From positions 1-64,000 of the forward strand of contig JAJEAL010000145.1 of assembly GCA_022822785.1 (NCBI GenBank): 64,000 nucleotides of DNA. The letters are read 5' to 3'. Both the position numbers and the translations under genes were made by a program. The notes under the pieces were generated by a model. It was not told the DNA's origin. It made no database searches and saw only the letters and a program-made list of their open reading frames with translations. Each line of letters opens with the position of its first letter. The stretch's first letter is position 1. This stretch comes from Candidatus Poribacteria bacterium (GTDB taxonomy: Bacteria; Poribacteria; WGA-4E; PCPOR2b). Shown here piece by piece: positions 34,608 to 43,600 of this stretch.

Positions 34608-36248
34608 TCACTTCTTATTAGCTTCTATGTTATCGGTACGCATGAGGTCAAACGGAGATGGTGCCATCTGCACCAGAACAACATTGCGCGATTCAAACAT
34701 CTTAACAAGGGCATGGCCGGTACCAAGTCTTAACGCCTCCACTGAAAAATCTCTTCCCATCGTCTGCGTTGCAGAGTCCGATTCGTCCTTGCTATTCTGA
34801 TGCATTACCATGTGCGTGTTGAGATTATTCATCACAAGTTGAGGAATTTGCGAAGCGTTTTGAAGACTAAGAACAATTGAATGATCACGCGTTCGCCCTT
34901 CTCGCATAATGCGATTGAATGAACCAGCGAGTGTATCACTGTAACGGGACTCATTATCAAAAATGCGATGTGCTTCATCTACCATGTGAATAATACCTAC
35001 TCCTTCTTGATTTTTGCGCTTCTCTTGGCAATACTGCAAAACGTAGGACAAAAGTAAAGCATAAGATGAATCGTCCATCTGTGAATAATCAATGACCAAA
35101 ATCCGTCCTTCGTTTACATTAAAATTAAATGGGTGAACTTTCCTGCTGCTAGCAGCATCAGACCGAGGCATATCTTCTATTGGGGCTCGATATTGACGAG
35201 GTGATTGACCTTGAGTCTTGTCGTCAATAGCATCAAGCCACGGCATTTCTTCCCTGCGAGCTTCGACTTTCCCCAATATAGTGTTCCCTGTGGAAGCGTG
35301 AATCCGTTCTTCCGGATCTATGTTTGGCCCCATGCGTCTTTTTACATCGTTCAAGATGTCGTCAAGCGAATAAGGCTTGGAAAGGGAATTGGCGGCACTC
35401 ACAAACCTTTCAAATTGCAGTTCTTCCTCTGTTCTAGGAAAGAAGAAACCCGCTAGCATAGCCGGTGATAAATCTGATGCCCTACATCCAGCAACAATAT
35501 CCACACGTTTTGGAACGCACTTACCGTGGAATCCCACACGAGTTACGCGATTAGCTGAACGAGGTTTTAATCCATATTTGTCAAAGTCCTTCCAAATAGT
35601 TTTTACATTCACATTTGGGTCGCTATTTTTGGAGGTAATCCGCCCATAGTCAGGCTTTGCGTCATGAACTAAAACGCATTTGTTAAATTTCATTGCCTGA
35701 TTGATCAAATTCGCGGCAATGTTTGATTTTCCCGAACCTGTCCCACCTGCAATCATAATATGATGATTAAACGCTCGTCCATCAACGCAGAGCGGCACAT
35801 CATCTGCATTGAGAAGTTCACCGATAACATTAAAACTTCCATCTGCATGTCTTGCTTTTTGAGGGAGTCCAATAACTCGACTTATCGTTTCTATATCCAG
35901 CCGAGTTACAGGTGCACCCGGTAAGGGGCGTGTCCGCGGTGTGAGCATTTGACTCCCGTTGTATTCTCCTAACATTAATATATCAAATACCTGTACCGAT
36001 TCTACGGATTGTACATCGGGGTTTGACTGCATAAGTTTGAGTCCATGAAGAATTGTTGGATTAAGGGGGTTACCCACGGTCGAGATATTGCGGTTAGGTT
36101 GGACAATCTGTCCAATCCAAGATTTACCCTCTTGCTCTATACGAACATAATCAAATAAAGCAAACTCTTCCTTCATTCCCGCCATAGCCTGAATATTCGA
36201 TAAGTCGCTGTTTGGATTGTCGTGTAATATGATCACTTTTATCTCCAA
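34608..36248 (-). CDS. herA: HerA-type hexameric DNA-translocating ATPase
   Basis: 546 residues with the TTG start; a GTG at 36236, with GGAG 6 bases upstream, is an attractive alternative. The N-terminal HAS-barrel region is at about 25-115. The FtsK/HerA-type ATPase has Walker A GGTGSGKS at 168-175, VLVHDAKPDYG, Walker B IIHMVDEAHRIF, the sensor region VLSLQNASQIPQLV and arginine-rich REGRTRDHS. It pumps or unwinds DNA with its nuclease partner NurA. It begins only 14-26 bases after the BMP protein stop, so it is probably expressed from that gene's strong promoter. Confidence 0.9.
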   Translation of the reverse strand: MEIKVIILHDNPNSDLSNIQAMAGMKEEFALFDYVRIEQEGKSWIGQIVQPNRNISTVGNPLNPTILHGLKLMQSNPDVQSVESVQVFDILMLGEYNGSQMLTPRTRPLPGAPVTRLDIETISRVIGLPQKARHADGSFNVIGELLNADDVPLCVDGRAFNHHIMIAGGTGSGKSNIAANLINQAMKFNKCVLVHDAKPDYGRITSKNSDPNVNVKTIWKDFDKYGLKPRSANRVTRVGFHGKCVPKRVDIVAGCRASDLSPAMLAGFFFPRTEEELQFERFVSAANSLSKPYSLDDILNDVKRRMGPNIDPEERIHASTGNTILGKVEARREEMPWLDAIDDKTQGQSPRQYRAPIEDMPRSDAASSRKVHPFNFNVNEGRILVIDYSQMDDSSYALLLSYVLQYCQEKRKNQEGVGIIHMVDEAHRIFDNESRYSDTLAGSFNRIMREGRTRDHSIVLSLQNASQIPQLVMNNLNTHMVMHQNSKDESDSATQTMGRDFSVEALRLGTGHALVKMFESRNVVLVQMAPSPFDLMRTDNIEANKK

Positions 36249-36262
36249 ATTCCCCTTATTTT

Positions 36263-37252
36263 CTAAAATTTCACGCGGGGAGCCTTAAACTTACCGGCGA
36301 GAATATCCTGACGAATTGTCTCAATTTTGGCGCGGAGGTCTTCAGGGATGCGATCCTTCAGCTTCGGGTTGTAAACCAACTTCACCGTCTCATTCAGCGA
36401 CATCCCCATCCACATCACGCGAGGCTCGAATTTGCCGGTTTGCACCAACTCAGCGATGTATACAAAAGCTTTGGTGTCAATGGCGGCACTGGCCAATATG
36501 GCATCGGGAGCAATGTCGTTCTGATCCAAATTTGAACCGAAAGCGTAAACGTTCTTACCCGCTTTGCGAGTCTCTTCGACAGCATGAAAAACCCCACGTC
36601 CAGCGGCATCTGCGTTATGGAAGATGAAGTCAACGCCTTCCGTAATTTGGGACAACGCTAACTCCTTCGCTTTTCCGATGTTCTCCCAATCTCCGACGTA
36701 GGACGTGGAGATTTTGATATCTGGATTGACAGATTTCGCCCCTTCTTCAAGGGCGTGAAAGGTGCTGTTAATCGGTGGGATATTCATACCGCCGATAAGC
36801 CCAATCTTACCTGTTTGGGTCATCGTACCGGCAATAACCCCTAGCAGATAGGTGACCTCCTCAAGCTCAAACACAATTGAGGCAACATTATCTTCAACCG
36901 TGTTCCCGGAGGTCGTGATAAACACGGTATCCGGAAAATCGGGCGCGACCGATTTTGCTGCCTCCTGATACTCGAACCCGTGTCCAAAGATTAGGCCGTA
37001 TCCCTTAGCTGCATAGAATCGAAAATGTTCCTCCCACTGCGATGGGGCTTTGCTCTCGACATGGCTGACCTCAAACCCGAGCTCTTTTTCAATCCGCTTG
37101 AGCCCCTCATAAGCCAGCGCATTCCATCCGGCATCGCTGATTGAGCCGGGTGTCAGCAGGGCAACTTTGAACTTGGCGGCATCGGCTGTGCCGATAGTAA
37201 ACCCAAACAACAACACCAGTAAACTACAAATAACCCAACTTCTTTTATGCAT
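36263..37252 (-). CDS. BMP family ABC transporter substrate-binding protein
   Basis: 329 residues. A signal peptide ends Thr-Ala-Asp-Ala-Ala with no lipobox Cys, so it is a soluble periplasmic protein. KVALLTPGSISDAGWNALAYEG is the PnrA/BMP family start, and GKIGLIGG and IFHNADAAGRG line the ligand cleft. BMP proteins usually bind nucleosides or purine derivatives. The cognate ATPase is probably at 30591; permeases are missing. HerA and NurA follow directly in the same direction. Confidence 0.93.
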   Translation of the reverse strand: MHKRSWVICSLLVLLFGFTIGTADAAKFKVALLTPGSISDAGWNALAYEGLKRIEKELGFEVSHVESKAPSQWEEHFRFYAAKGYGLIFGHGFEYQEAAKSVAPDFPDTVFITTSGNTVEDNVASIVFELEEVTYLLGVIAGTMTQTGKIGLIGGMNIPPINSTFHALEEGAKSVNPDIKISTSYVGDWENIGKAKELALSQITEGVDFIFHNADAAGRGVFHAVEETRKAGKNVYAFGSNLDQNDIAPDAILASAAIDTKAFVYIAELVQTGKFEPRVMWMGMSLNETVKLVYNPKLKDRIPEDLRAKIETIRQDILAGKFKAPRVKF

Positions 37253-37337
37253 AAAAACACCTCAATATAGAATTCACGAAAATCGTCTGTGTACAGGACA
37301 ACATTCATTGTCCGCCGTTCAATCTAAACAGGTTGAA

Positions 37338-37366
37338 ATTATATGGACAACCGAATGGCCTGTCAA
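37338..37366 (-). promoter_or_regulatory. Consensus sigma70 promoter of the BMP-herA-nurA unit
   Basis: On the minus strand TTGACA (37366-37361) and TATAAT (37343-37338) are separated by 17 bases, a perfect consensus. It leaves a leader of about 80 bases before the BMP gene. Confidence 0.85.
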
Positions 37367-37627
37367 CCCTATTCTAAACTATGGTAGATTTCAGAATTAC
37401 TTAAACACACCCAATTCACAGCCAACCCCCTAAATCCCCCTTGTCAGGGGGACTTGGGAAACTTCGCGAAGGTCGGAAAGTGAAACGCGTCGGCTTCTAT
37501 ACACATGCCGCACCTCTGGTGCTAAATGCACGGTTGAACTGTGGATCGCATGACCTACCCATCATTTAGCCATCACATTTCACGCTTCCCGCCTTAACAA
37601 TGTTGAGACCTTTTGCCGGAGCCATCA
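37367..37627. other. Intergenic stretch without a supported gene
   Basis: Holds the CCCCCTTGTCAGGGGGACTT motif (37437-37456) also seen near 29450, and a stretch AACTATGGTAGATTTCAG resembling 40310-40327. No gene is recognised. Confidence 0.5.
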
Positions 37628-38821
37628 TCAATTCTGTGTATTCAAGGCCTCTTTTGCATATTCCCGGAGTTGATCGGAATCGACGACTTTTATCTCTCCG
37701 TTGTTTTGCTTCACGAGATCAGTAAGGAGCGAGGCACCGGGCGAATGTTCTAGATCTATCTCAAGCGCTACAAGATAGATGCTTGCATTATTGACATTTT
37801 TCGCCTTGACCGCTTCCAGAATTTTTGTCGGATCATCTTCACCTGCTGTGGGTAAACCGTCGGTGACCAACACAATAATCGATGGGTCAACCTCAAATGC
37901 CGTTTCAATGGCTTCAAGGAGGTTCGTTTCTTGATATCCTGCGATTCGCTCAGGCGTGAACCGATCGAGATACTTCGACACCGTTTCGATATTCTTCTCC
38001 GTTACCGGCGCCAGCTGACGCCTCCCCAACCTCGCAAACGCATGGAAGGTGATGATATTGAAAGTGTCATCCTCTTCAAGCGAAGCTAACGCTTCCTTGA
38101 TCGCCTCAATCGCTAATTCCAGTTTTCTGAGTCCAGCTGCCTGCATACTCGCGGAGATATCAAGGCAGAAGATAACCCGTTGGGGACCTTCAGCCTCCTC
38201 AATGAACTCAATGATGCCCAATTTGTCCTTGATTTTCGGTAATCTCTTTAATTTTTTTGCGTTGCCCGGGGCTCCGCCTCCACCAATTAGCCCATCCTTT
38301 GATTTCCCCAGCGAGTCAACCATATCGAGACCGCTGCGTTGTCCACGCACCCGCATCCGTCCCGTCACTTTGCCCTGACCGTCCGCCCGAAGTGACACCG
38401 GCCGTCCAATATCCGACCGTTCCGATTCGCGCAAGTCCGCATCTGTCATGACGTCCGGCAGCTCCTCAGTGAGCGGTGCCGTGGTCACGTCGAGATTGTC
38501 GCGCACAATCCGTTGACTGAGACGAGCGACCTCTGTCAGCTTGTTGCGTGAAGATTCAAGGAGTTTGTCTTTCGATCGACGAGCCAGATTTTGGTCAGGC
38601 TTACGCACCTCCATCTTCAGTGGCGGCTTCGTCTTAATTGTTTTCACTTCAGGTCTCGGCGGTTCTTTTACCCATTCCACGGTGATGCGGTCTCTCGCCT
38701 CGACTATGTCCTTCTGAGGAATTAGGACGTAAACAATGCCGATAATCATGTGTAGAATCAAAGCAACTAGTATCGCAGATCGCCGCCGAATTTTGTTAAA
38801 GTCCGCGTATCGTTGAAGCAT
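37628..38821 (-). CDS. Membrane-anchored von Willebrand factor A domain protein
   Basis: 397 residues. A single membrane segment at about 16-36 is followed by a Pro/Lys-rich TonB-like linker (PPRPEVKTIKTKPPLK), a low-complexity middle and a VWA domain at about 205-390. The metal-ion-dependent adhesion site is complete: Asp-Ile-Ser-Ala-Ser in FCLDISASM, Thr in QETNLLEA, and Asp in VTDGLPT. The topology (short inside, long outside) and linker are like those of envelope-spanning TonB-type proteins. Partner and function are unknown. Confidence 0.87.
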   Translation of the reverse strand: MLQRYADFNKIRRRSAILVALILHMIIGIVYVLIPQKDIVEARDRITVEWVKEPPRPEVKTIKTKPPLKMEVRKPDQNLARRSKDKLLESSRNKLTEVARLSQRIVRDNLDVTTAPLTEELPDVMTDADLRESERSDIGRPVSLRADGQGKVTGRMRVRGQRSGLDMVDSLGKSKDGLIGGGGAPGNAKKLKRLPKIKDKLGIIEFIEEAEGPQRVIFCLDISASMQAAGLRKLELAIEAIKEALASLEEDDTFNIITFHAFARLGRRQLAPVTEKNIETVSKYLDRFTPERIAGYQETNLLEAIETAFEVDPSIIVLVTDGLPTAGEDDPTKILEAVKAKNVNNASIYLVALEIDLEHSPGASLLTDLVKQNNGEIKVVDSDQLREYAKEALNTQN

Positions 38822-38855
38822 CTGTCCAGCCCTCCTAGGGAGTTAAGATCAACCA

Positions 38856-40226
38856 TTAGATCTGAATCTGTTCCCATCGGTTGCTCCGAAAACGGAGGAA
38901 ATAGGTCACCCCCGCCAAGATGATATAGATTGTTGCGCTACACCAGGCACCGGAAACGCCATACCCCAACCAAATGCCTAGAATGTATGTCAACGGCAGG
39001 AAGAGCAGCCACGCATAACCAATCCCAACATACATTGTGAAAAAGGTATCGCCAGCCCCTTTGAGCGCACCCGCCGCGCAGATACCGAACCCGTCAGACA
39101 GTTGGAAAAGCGCTGCGAAAAACAGAACCCCCGCTCCGAGACTAATAACCTCTGCATCTGGTGTAATTAACGAGATCAGAAATTCCGGCACAGCAAAAAA
39201 CACAATCGCAATAAAAAAGGTATATACAACGCCCAACTTTATCGTCGTATAGCCGCTCCTACGAGCATAACGGAGTTGACCGGATCCGATATAGTGCCCC
39301 ACCAGCGTCGTTGCCGCCATCGAAATCCCATACAACGGCATGAACGATGTGGACGTTAAAGTAATCGCAGCGTTATTCGCCGCAAGTGCGACATCGCCTA
39401 ACCGTCCAATCAGAGCGGTGAACACCGTAAAGCTTCCCAAATCCATGAAAAAGTGAACACCCATCGGCAAGCCTATCCGCAGAATGCGACGGATGTCACG
39501 AAAATCGATCTGGAAATGGGATCGGGTCTGGAACTCTTGATTCAACCGCCGCGACAGGAACACAGTGAGATAGCCAATTGATGCGACGGCCCCTGCGATC
39601 ATCGTGGCAAGCGCAGCACCGACCACCTCAAGCCGCGGACAGCCAAACTTTCCAAAAATCAACAGATAGTCAAGGAGCACGTTGACTAGGTTAGCGACAA
39701 TCTCAATCCGCATCGGTGTCTTCGTATCGCCGATGCCCCGCAGAAAACCGCCCAGTCCAAAAGAGATGAAAACCGTAATCCCGCCATATAGCCGAATCTG
39801 CGTGTAGATCCCCCCCAGACGTTGTACCTCTGGAGACGGTTTCATCAGGCTGAATATAGGGCCTGTGAATTGGCTAATCACTAGTATGGCGAGGTAAGAT
39901 CCGAGTGCGAGGTAGATCCCCTGCCACGCCGCGACGGTGACACCTCGTCGATCTCCCGCGCCGTAACGTTGCGCGACAAAGGTGTTGATGCTAGCAAGAA
40001 ACCCGTCAAAAAAGGATAATAACGTCCATGTCAATATCCCCGCTAATCCGACAGCGGCTAATTCTGTCGCGCCCAAACGTCCGACCATCGCCGAATCCAC
40101 AAACATCATCGCTGTCCGCGATAACATCGTGATGACAATCGGATATGCTAACAGCCAGACCTCTCGGTAACCGCCGGGCCCCTTTATCCCTCCCTTTACA
40201 CCCCGAACTTCTATGTTTTGTTGCAA
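38856..40226 (-). CDS. MATE family multidrug/metabolite efflux transporter
   Basis: 456 residues with 12 predicted helices. REVWLLAYPIVITMLSRTAMMFVDSAMVGRLGATELAAVGLAG is the characteristic first-helix region in overall pattern, and the second half repeats it (GLPMGVHFFMDLGSFTVFTALIGRLGDVALAANNAA in pattern). FGLGGFLRGIGDTKTPM and AAGALKGAGDTFFTM are the paired family motifs. Exchanges Na+ or H+ for an exported organic compound. Confidence 0.94.
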   Translation of the reverse strand: MQQNIEVRGVKGGIKGPGGYREVWLLAYPIVITMLSRTAMMFVDSAMVGRLGATELAAVGLAGILTWTLLSFFDGFLASINTFVAQRYGAGDRRGVTVAAWQGIYLALGSYLAILVISQFTGPIFSLMKPSPEVQRLGGIYTQIRLYGGITVFISFGLGGFLRGIGDTKTPMRIEIVANLVNVLLDYLLIFGKFGCPRLEVVGAALATMIAGAVASIGYLTVFLSRRLNQEFQTRSHFQIDFRDIRRILRIGLPMGVHFFMDLGSFTVFTALIGRLGDVALAANNAAITLTSTSFMPLYGISMAATTLVGHYIGSGQLRYARRSGYTTIKLGVVYTFFIAIVFFAVPEFLISLITPDAEVISLGAGVLFFAALFQLSDGFGICAAGALKGAGDTFFTMYVGIGYAWLLFLPLTYILGIWLGYGVSGAWCSATIYIILAGVTYFLRFRSNRWEQIQI

Positions 40227-40252
40227 TCCATTCTCCTAGACTATTTCGTTTA

Positions 40253-40417
40253 GGCTCACGTTAAGAGATGGTGCAACAGAAACCGTAGGTTCTCCATTCC
40301 GAGAGTTTTCAACTATAGTAGATTTTAGCATTAATGAGACATCCCAACCCGGTGCGGTTGGAAACCGCACCTACCGGGGGGCGAAAGTGTCTATTTATTT
40401 TTAGAATCCACCATAAA
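40253..40417. repeat. Degenerate family A element plus family B hairpin
   Basis: 40253-40285 matches the left end of family A (GGCTCACGTTAAGAGATGG...) but the core hairpin is scrambled. 40351-40371 is the perfect palindrome GGTGCGGTT-GGA-AACCGCACC of family B with its tail GTCTATTTATTTTT and ATCCACCATAAA, matched at 48147-48254. Confidence 0.6.
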
Positions 40418-40434
40418 CTAACGGTTTTTACGTT

Positions 40435-40980
40435 TCACACACCACATTTCACGCTCTGATTCTGCGATGCAACTGTCTCCGTCTTTGCCTCAAATGCGCG
40501 TACCCACCGATCCCCTTTGGGGGTCAATTCGTAGTAGGTATGGTTACGATGTTTAATCCACTTCCCCTTGACAATATTCTTGCGATACTGAATTATCCGC
40601 TGCTCGACACGCTTCAAGCCGCCCAGTTCCCGCAACTGCCGATGGCGTTTGTGGATCTCCTCAAGCGGCAGACCGAGCATCTCCGAGACAACAATCGAAT
40701 AGTCCAGTCCAAATTCCTGATGGTGTTTCAGGATAAGGTAATCTACTTCATCAAGTTGATCAAATGCCGGATCTTCCGTTTCTATATCGCCCGGTTTTTC
40801 TGCTGCGCGGATCTCATCCCATGTCACGTCAAGCAGCCGCTCGGGGCGTAGATTCCGGACGGAGGCACACTCGGATCGGTGGATCGTAACCGTACCATCC
40901 TCCTTGAAGTACCCAACGATGCCGTCACCTGTTTCGGGTGAACAACATTGAGCGAGCTTGTAGGTGAGTTCTTGGTGCAT
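40435..40980 (-). CDS. RelA/SpoT-type zinc-finger (CC) domain fused to a winged-helix domain
   Basis: 181 residues. The first about 55 residues, LAQCCSPETGDGIVGYFKED and then GTVTIHRSECASVRNL, match the conserved-cysteine domain near the C terminus of RelA/SpoT enzymes, with the paired Cys, a later His and Cys in the usual places. Residues 75-165 form a winged helix (DYLILKHHQEFGLDYSIVVSEMLG-like pattern, then LRELGGLKRVEQRIIQYRKN). No synthetase or hydrolase domain is present. A similar arrangement occurs in archaeal-type DUF2250 proteins as far as I recall. It may be a transcription regulator that senses a ribosome- or ligand-related cue. Confidence 0.72.
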   Translation of the reverse strand: MHQELTYKLAQCCSPETGDGIVGYFKEDGTVTIHRSECASVRNLRPERLLDVTWDEIRAAEKPGDIETEDPAFDQLDEVDYLILKHHQEFGLDYSIVVSEMLGLPLEEIHKRHRQLRELGGLKRVEQRIIQYRKNIVKGKWIKHRNHTYYELTPKGDRWVRAFEAKTETVASQNQSVKCGV

Positions 40981-41013
40981 TGCCCGTCTCTTGCCTCCGC
41001 CAATCGCACGGTT

Positions 41014-42216
41014 TTACGCTTTCAATTCGCCCACATACCGACGAATTTTTGTCGCTGCCGTGACAATATCCGCCATATCTTCCTCAGTTCCCATCAGCAC
41101 ACTCTGACCGAGTGCCAAGCCGTTTTGACACAGCTGTTCCACCTCCGGACAGGAGACGTTTGAATAGTCAGGCTTCGCGCTCAGGAGGCCCGATTCCATA
41201 AACCGTTCTCGGTACATCGGCGTCGTGTACCAATGTCCCAGTGGCACTCCTTCCGCACGCATCGCCTTGAGGAACGTTTCACGCGAGATGCCTTCAAACT
41301 CCTCCGAATCGAAAATCGCTTTATAGCCGTGACAACCGCCGCGAGTTGCACGCGAATCGAGCGGCACCACCTTGATACCGGGAATCTCGCCCAACCCGGC
41401 ATCCAGAGTTCGCATATTCGCATTGCGGAGGTCAACTTCGTCATTCAATCGCTTAACGCGTGAGAGGAGCAACGCACCTTGCCATTCTGTCATCCGGAAA
41501 TTCCCGCCGAACGGTTCGGCCTCAAACTCGGATTCGGACGGCGCGCGGCCACAGTTATGAATCGCCCATGCACGTTCATACAGCTGCCGATCGTTGGTCA
41601 GGACAATACCACCTTCGCCAGCACACAGGTTCTTGGAGGACTGAAAGCTAAAGCAGCCGAGATGTCCCCAACCGCCGACCCCTCTGTCCCGCCACTCGGC
41701 ACCGTGCGCTTGGGCACAGTCCTCGACTACAACGAGATTGTTCCGCTCAGCGACCGCCAACACGCCATCCATATCGGCGGGATAGCCCGCAATATGCACC
41801 GGCAGGACAACCTTTGTCTTTGGCGTTATTGCCGCCTCGATTTTTGATGGGTCGATGTTAAAACCGTCGGGGAGCGTATCCACAAACACCGGCGTCCCAT
41901 TGGCCATCAGAATAGAGACGACTGTCGCTTGAAAGGTGTACGGTGTTGTGATGACCTCGTCGCCAAGCCCGACGCCTGCAGCCTTGAGCGCGACGAACAG
42001 CGCTGCCGTGCCGCTATTCACGCAGACGCCATACTTCGTGCCTTGAAACTGAGCGAAACGCTCCTCAAACTCAGGGACCCTTTCGCCACCGGTGCCCCAT
42101 TTCCCGCTCCGATAGACCGCTTCAAAACTTTTGAGATCGTTATCGTCGAAGGTGGGCCACGACGGATACGGTTCGGTCCGAACAGGTGCGCCGCCGTTAA
42201 TCGCTAAATTTGCCAT
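41014..42216 (-). CDS. DegT/DnrJ/EryC1/StrS family aminotransferase
   Basis: 400 residues, PLP-dependent fold type I. VVEDCAQAHGAEW supplies the cofactor-binding Asp, and the Schiff-base Lys is in FSFQSSKNLCAGEGG. GTKYGVCVNSGTAALFVAL is the usual N-terminal phosphate-binding region. These enzymes transaminate keto-sugars in nucleotide-sugar or antibiotic pathways, though many family members act on other substrates or have lost activity. An intact Gfo/Idh oxidoreductase gene lies 267 bases upstream on the same strand, a common pairing for amino-sugar formation. Confidence 0.93.
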   Translation of the reverse strand: MANLAINGGAPVRTEPYPSWPTFDDNDLKSFEAVYRSGKWGTGGERVPEFEERFAQFQGTKYGVCVNSGTAALFVALKAAGVGLGDEVITTPYTFQATVVSILMANGTPVFVDTLPDGFNIDPSKIEAAITPKTKVVLPVHIAGYPADMDGVLAVAERNNLVVVEDCAQAHGAEWRDRGVGGWGHLGCFSFQSSKNLCAGEGGIVLTNDRQLYERAWAIHNCGRAPSESEFEAEPFGGNFRMTEWQGALLLSRVKRLNDEVDLRNANMRTLDAGLGEIPGIKVVPLDSRATRGGCHGYKAIFDSEEFEGISRETFLKAMRAEGVPLGHWYTTPMYRERFMESGLLSAKPDYSNVSCPEVEQLCQNGLALGQSVLMGTEEDMADIVTAATKIRRYVGELKA

Positions 42217-42363
42217 GTTTGTTCTCCTTAGTCATTTGATAGCTGTTACCATATGGTTTTTTGCGCTTTTCCATTTCTTTTTCTTTTTAGCGCAAGATGT
42301 CAGTCAGTGTGAACCTTGAATCGTGTGGGTTTTTAAGAATTGATTTTGCGCTATTTTGCGCTG

Positions 42364-42400
42364 TTCGGTTTCTCTTTGCGTTTTCGTTTTACATGACCCA
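42364..42400. repeat. Right half of a family A element
   Basis: TTCGGTTTCTCTTTGCG and TTTTACATGACCC match the right half of the family A repeat; the left half is missing. Confidence 0.5.
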
Positions 42401-42483
42401 GAACTTTTTGAAGTGTAGGCGATCATCCCAAAATCGTCGTTTCAGGGGAAGGACAGAAACCTCCTCACGTTTCATTTTATGAA

Positions 42484-43524
42484 TCAAAGATTCAGGCCGC
42501 TCAAATAGTCCGCAATCCGTTTCGGTTGACCGTCAACAGTTGTCTCCATCGCTGCAATCACCAAGGCGAAGCTCTTGATATTATCCTCAATTCGCGTGGC
42601 AGAGGGTTGACCGCCCTCCAACCAGTTGAGAAATTCATCGAACAGATGCTCATGACCGAAGCGAGATATCTCCGGCGCTTCGTATATCTCCGGCTCCTGA
42701 CCCACCCGATGAACCGTGACCTGATCTCCGCCGGCAATTTCGACACACCCGTCCTCAAATTCTGCGCGATAATGTTCGCTATGCCAACAGTTGACGATGC
42801 CCGCAGCGGAGCTGTTCCCCTCGTAACAGGTATGCACCCCATTGTCCATCTGCATCAGGTATAGTCCACTCGAAAAGTGCTTAAAACTGGACCACTCCGG
42901 ATTCCAACCGAACCCCACCAGCGTCTCGCAATCGCCGCCGGAGAGGAAGCGCAGCATGTCGAAATGGTGGACAGAGCCCTCAAAGAGCAGACTGAAATCC
43001 ATATCGTGCCGCCACGCCTTGCCCCACGACTGATACCGGCGATAGTCACAGGCGTACCGCCCCACAATATGCTGGAGCCGTCCCAGCCGTCCCTCGTCCC
43101 GAATCCGAACCAACTCCTGCTTGTTCCTCGCATAACGATAGTTCTGGATGATGGCACACGGTAGCCCGGTTTTCTGGGAGGTATCGACCATCGCCTTTGC
43201 CGCTTCGAGCGTGTCCGCGATCGGCTTTTCGCAGATCACCGGCATTCCGTTCTCCATCGCAGCGATCACTGCGGGACTGTGGAACGGCGGAGGTGTCGCA
43301 ACACCACAGAAGTCCGCCTTGACCGTCGCGCACGCCTCGTTAAAGTCTGAGAATAGCTGATTTTCGCTGAGACCGAGTGCCGCGCCCTGCTCCTTTAGTA
43401 CGTCCGGCAGCACATCCGCCAATCCAATAATTTTGATCCGATCGCTGAAGTTATCAACAAAGTTTCGGATCCAACCGCCTGCCATGCCGCTGCCACCGAT
43501 CATTAAACATGTTTTTTCTTCCAT
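42484..43524 (-). CDS. Gfo/Idh/MocA family oxidoreductase
   Basis: 346 residues. The cofactor-binding start is CLMIGGSGMAGGW, the EKP motif lies in VICEKPIADTLEAA near residue 97, and the C-terminal substrate domain ends with the usual short helix. It probably acts on a sugar or cyclitol. In the same direction as, and upstream of, the DegT-type aminotransferase gene. Confidence 0.92.
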   Translation of the reverse strand: MEEKTCLMIGGSGMAGGWIRNFVDNFSDRIKIIGLADVLPDVLKEQGAALGLSENQLFSDFNEACATVKADFCGVATPPPFHSPAVIAAMENGMPVICEKPIADTLEAAKAMVDTSQKTGLPCAIIQNYRYARNKQELVRIRDEGRLGRLQHIVGRYACDYRRYQSWGKAWRHDMDFSLLFEGSVHHFDMLRFLSGGDCETLVGFGWNPEWSSFKHFSSGLYLMQMDNGVHTCYEGNSSAAGIVNCWHSEHYRAEFEDGCVEIAGGDQVTVHRVGQEPEIYEAPEISRFGHEHLFDEFLNWLEGGQPSATRIEDNIKSFALVIAAMETTVDGQPKRIADYLSGLNL

Positions 43525-43600
43525 CTAATACCTCCGTAATAAGATATGATACTTTATACCTTCCTTAACGAGTGAATAATAAATTCTTCTTCTAAATCAA

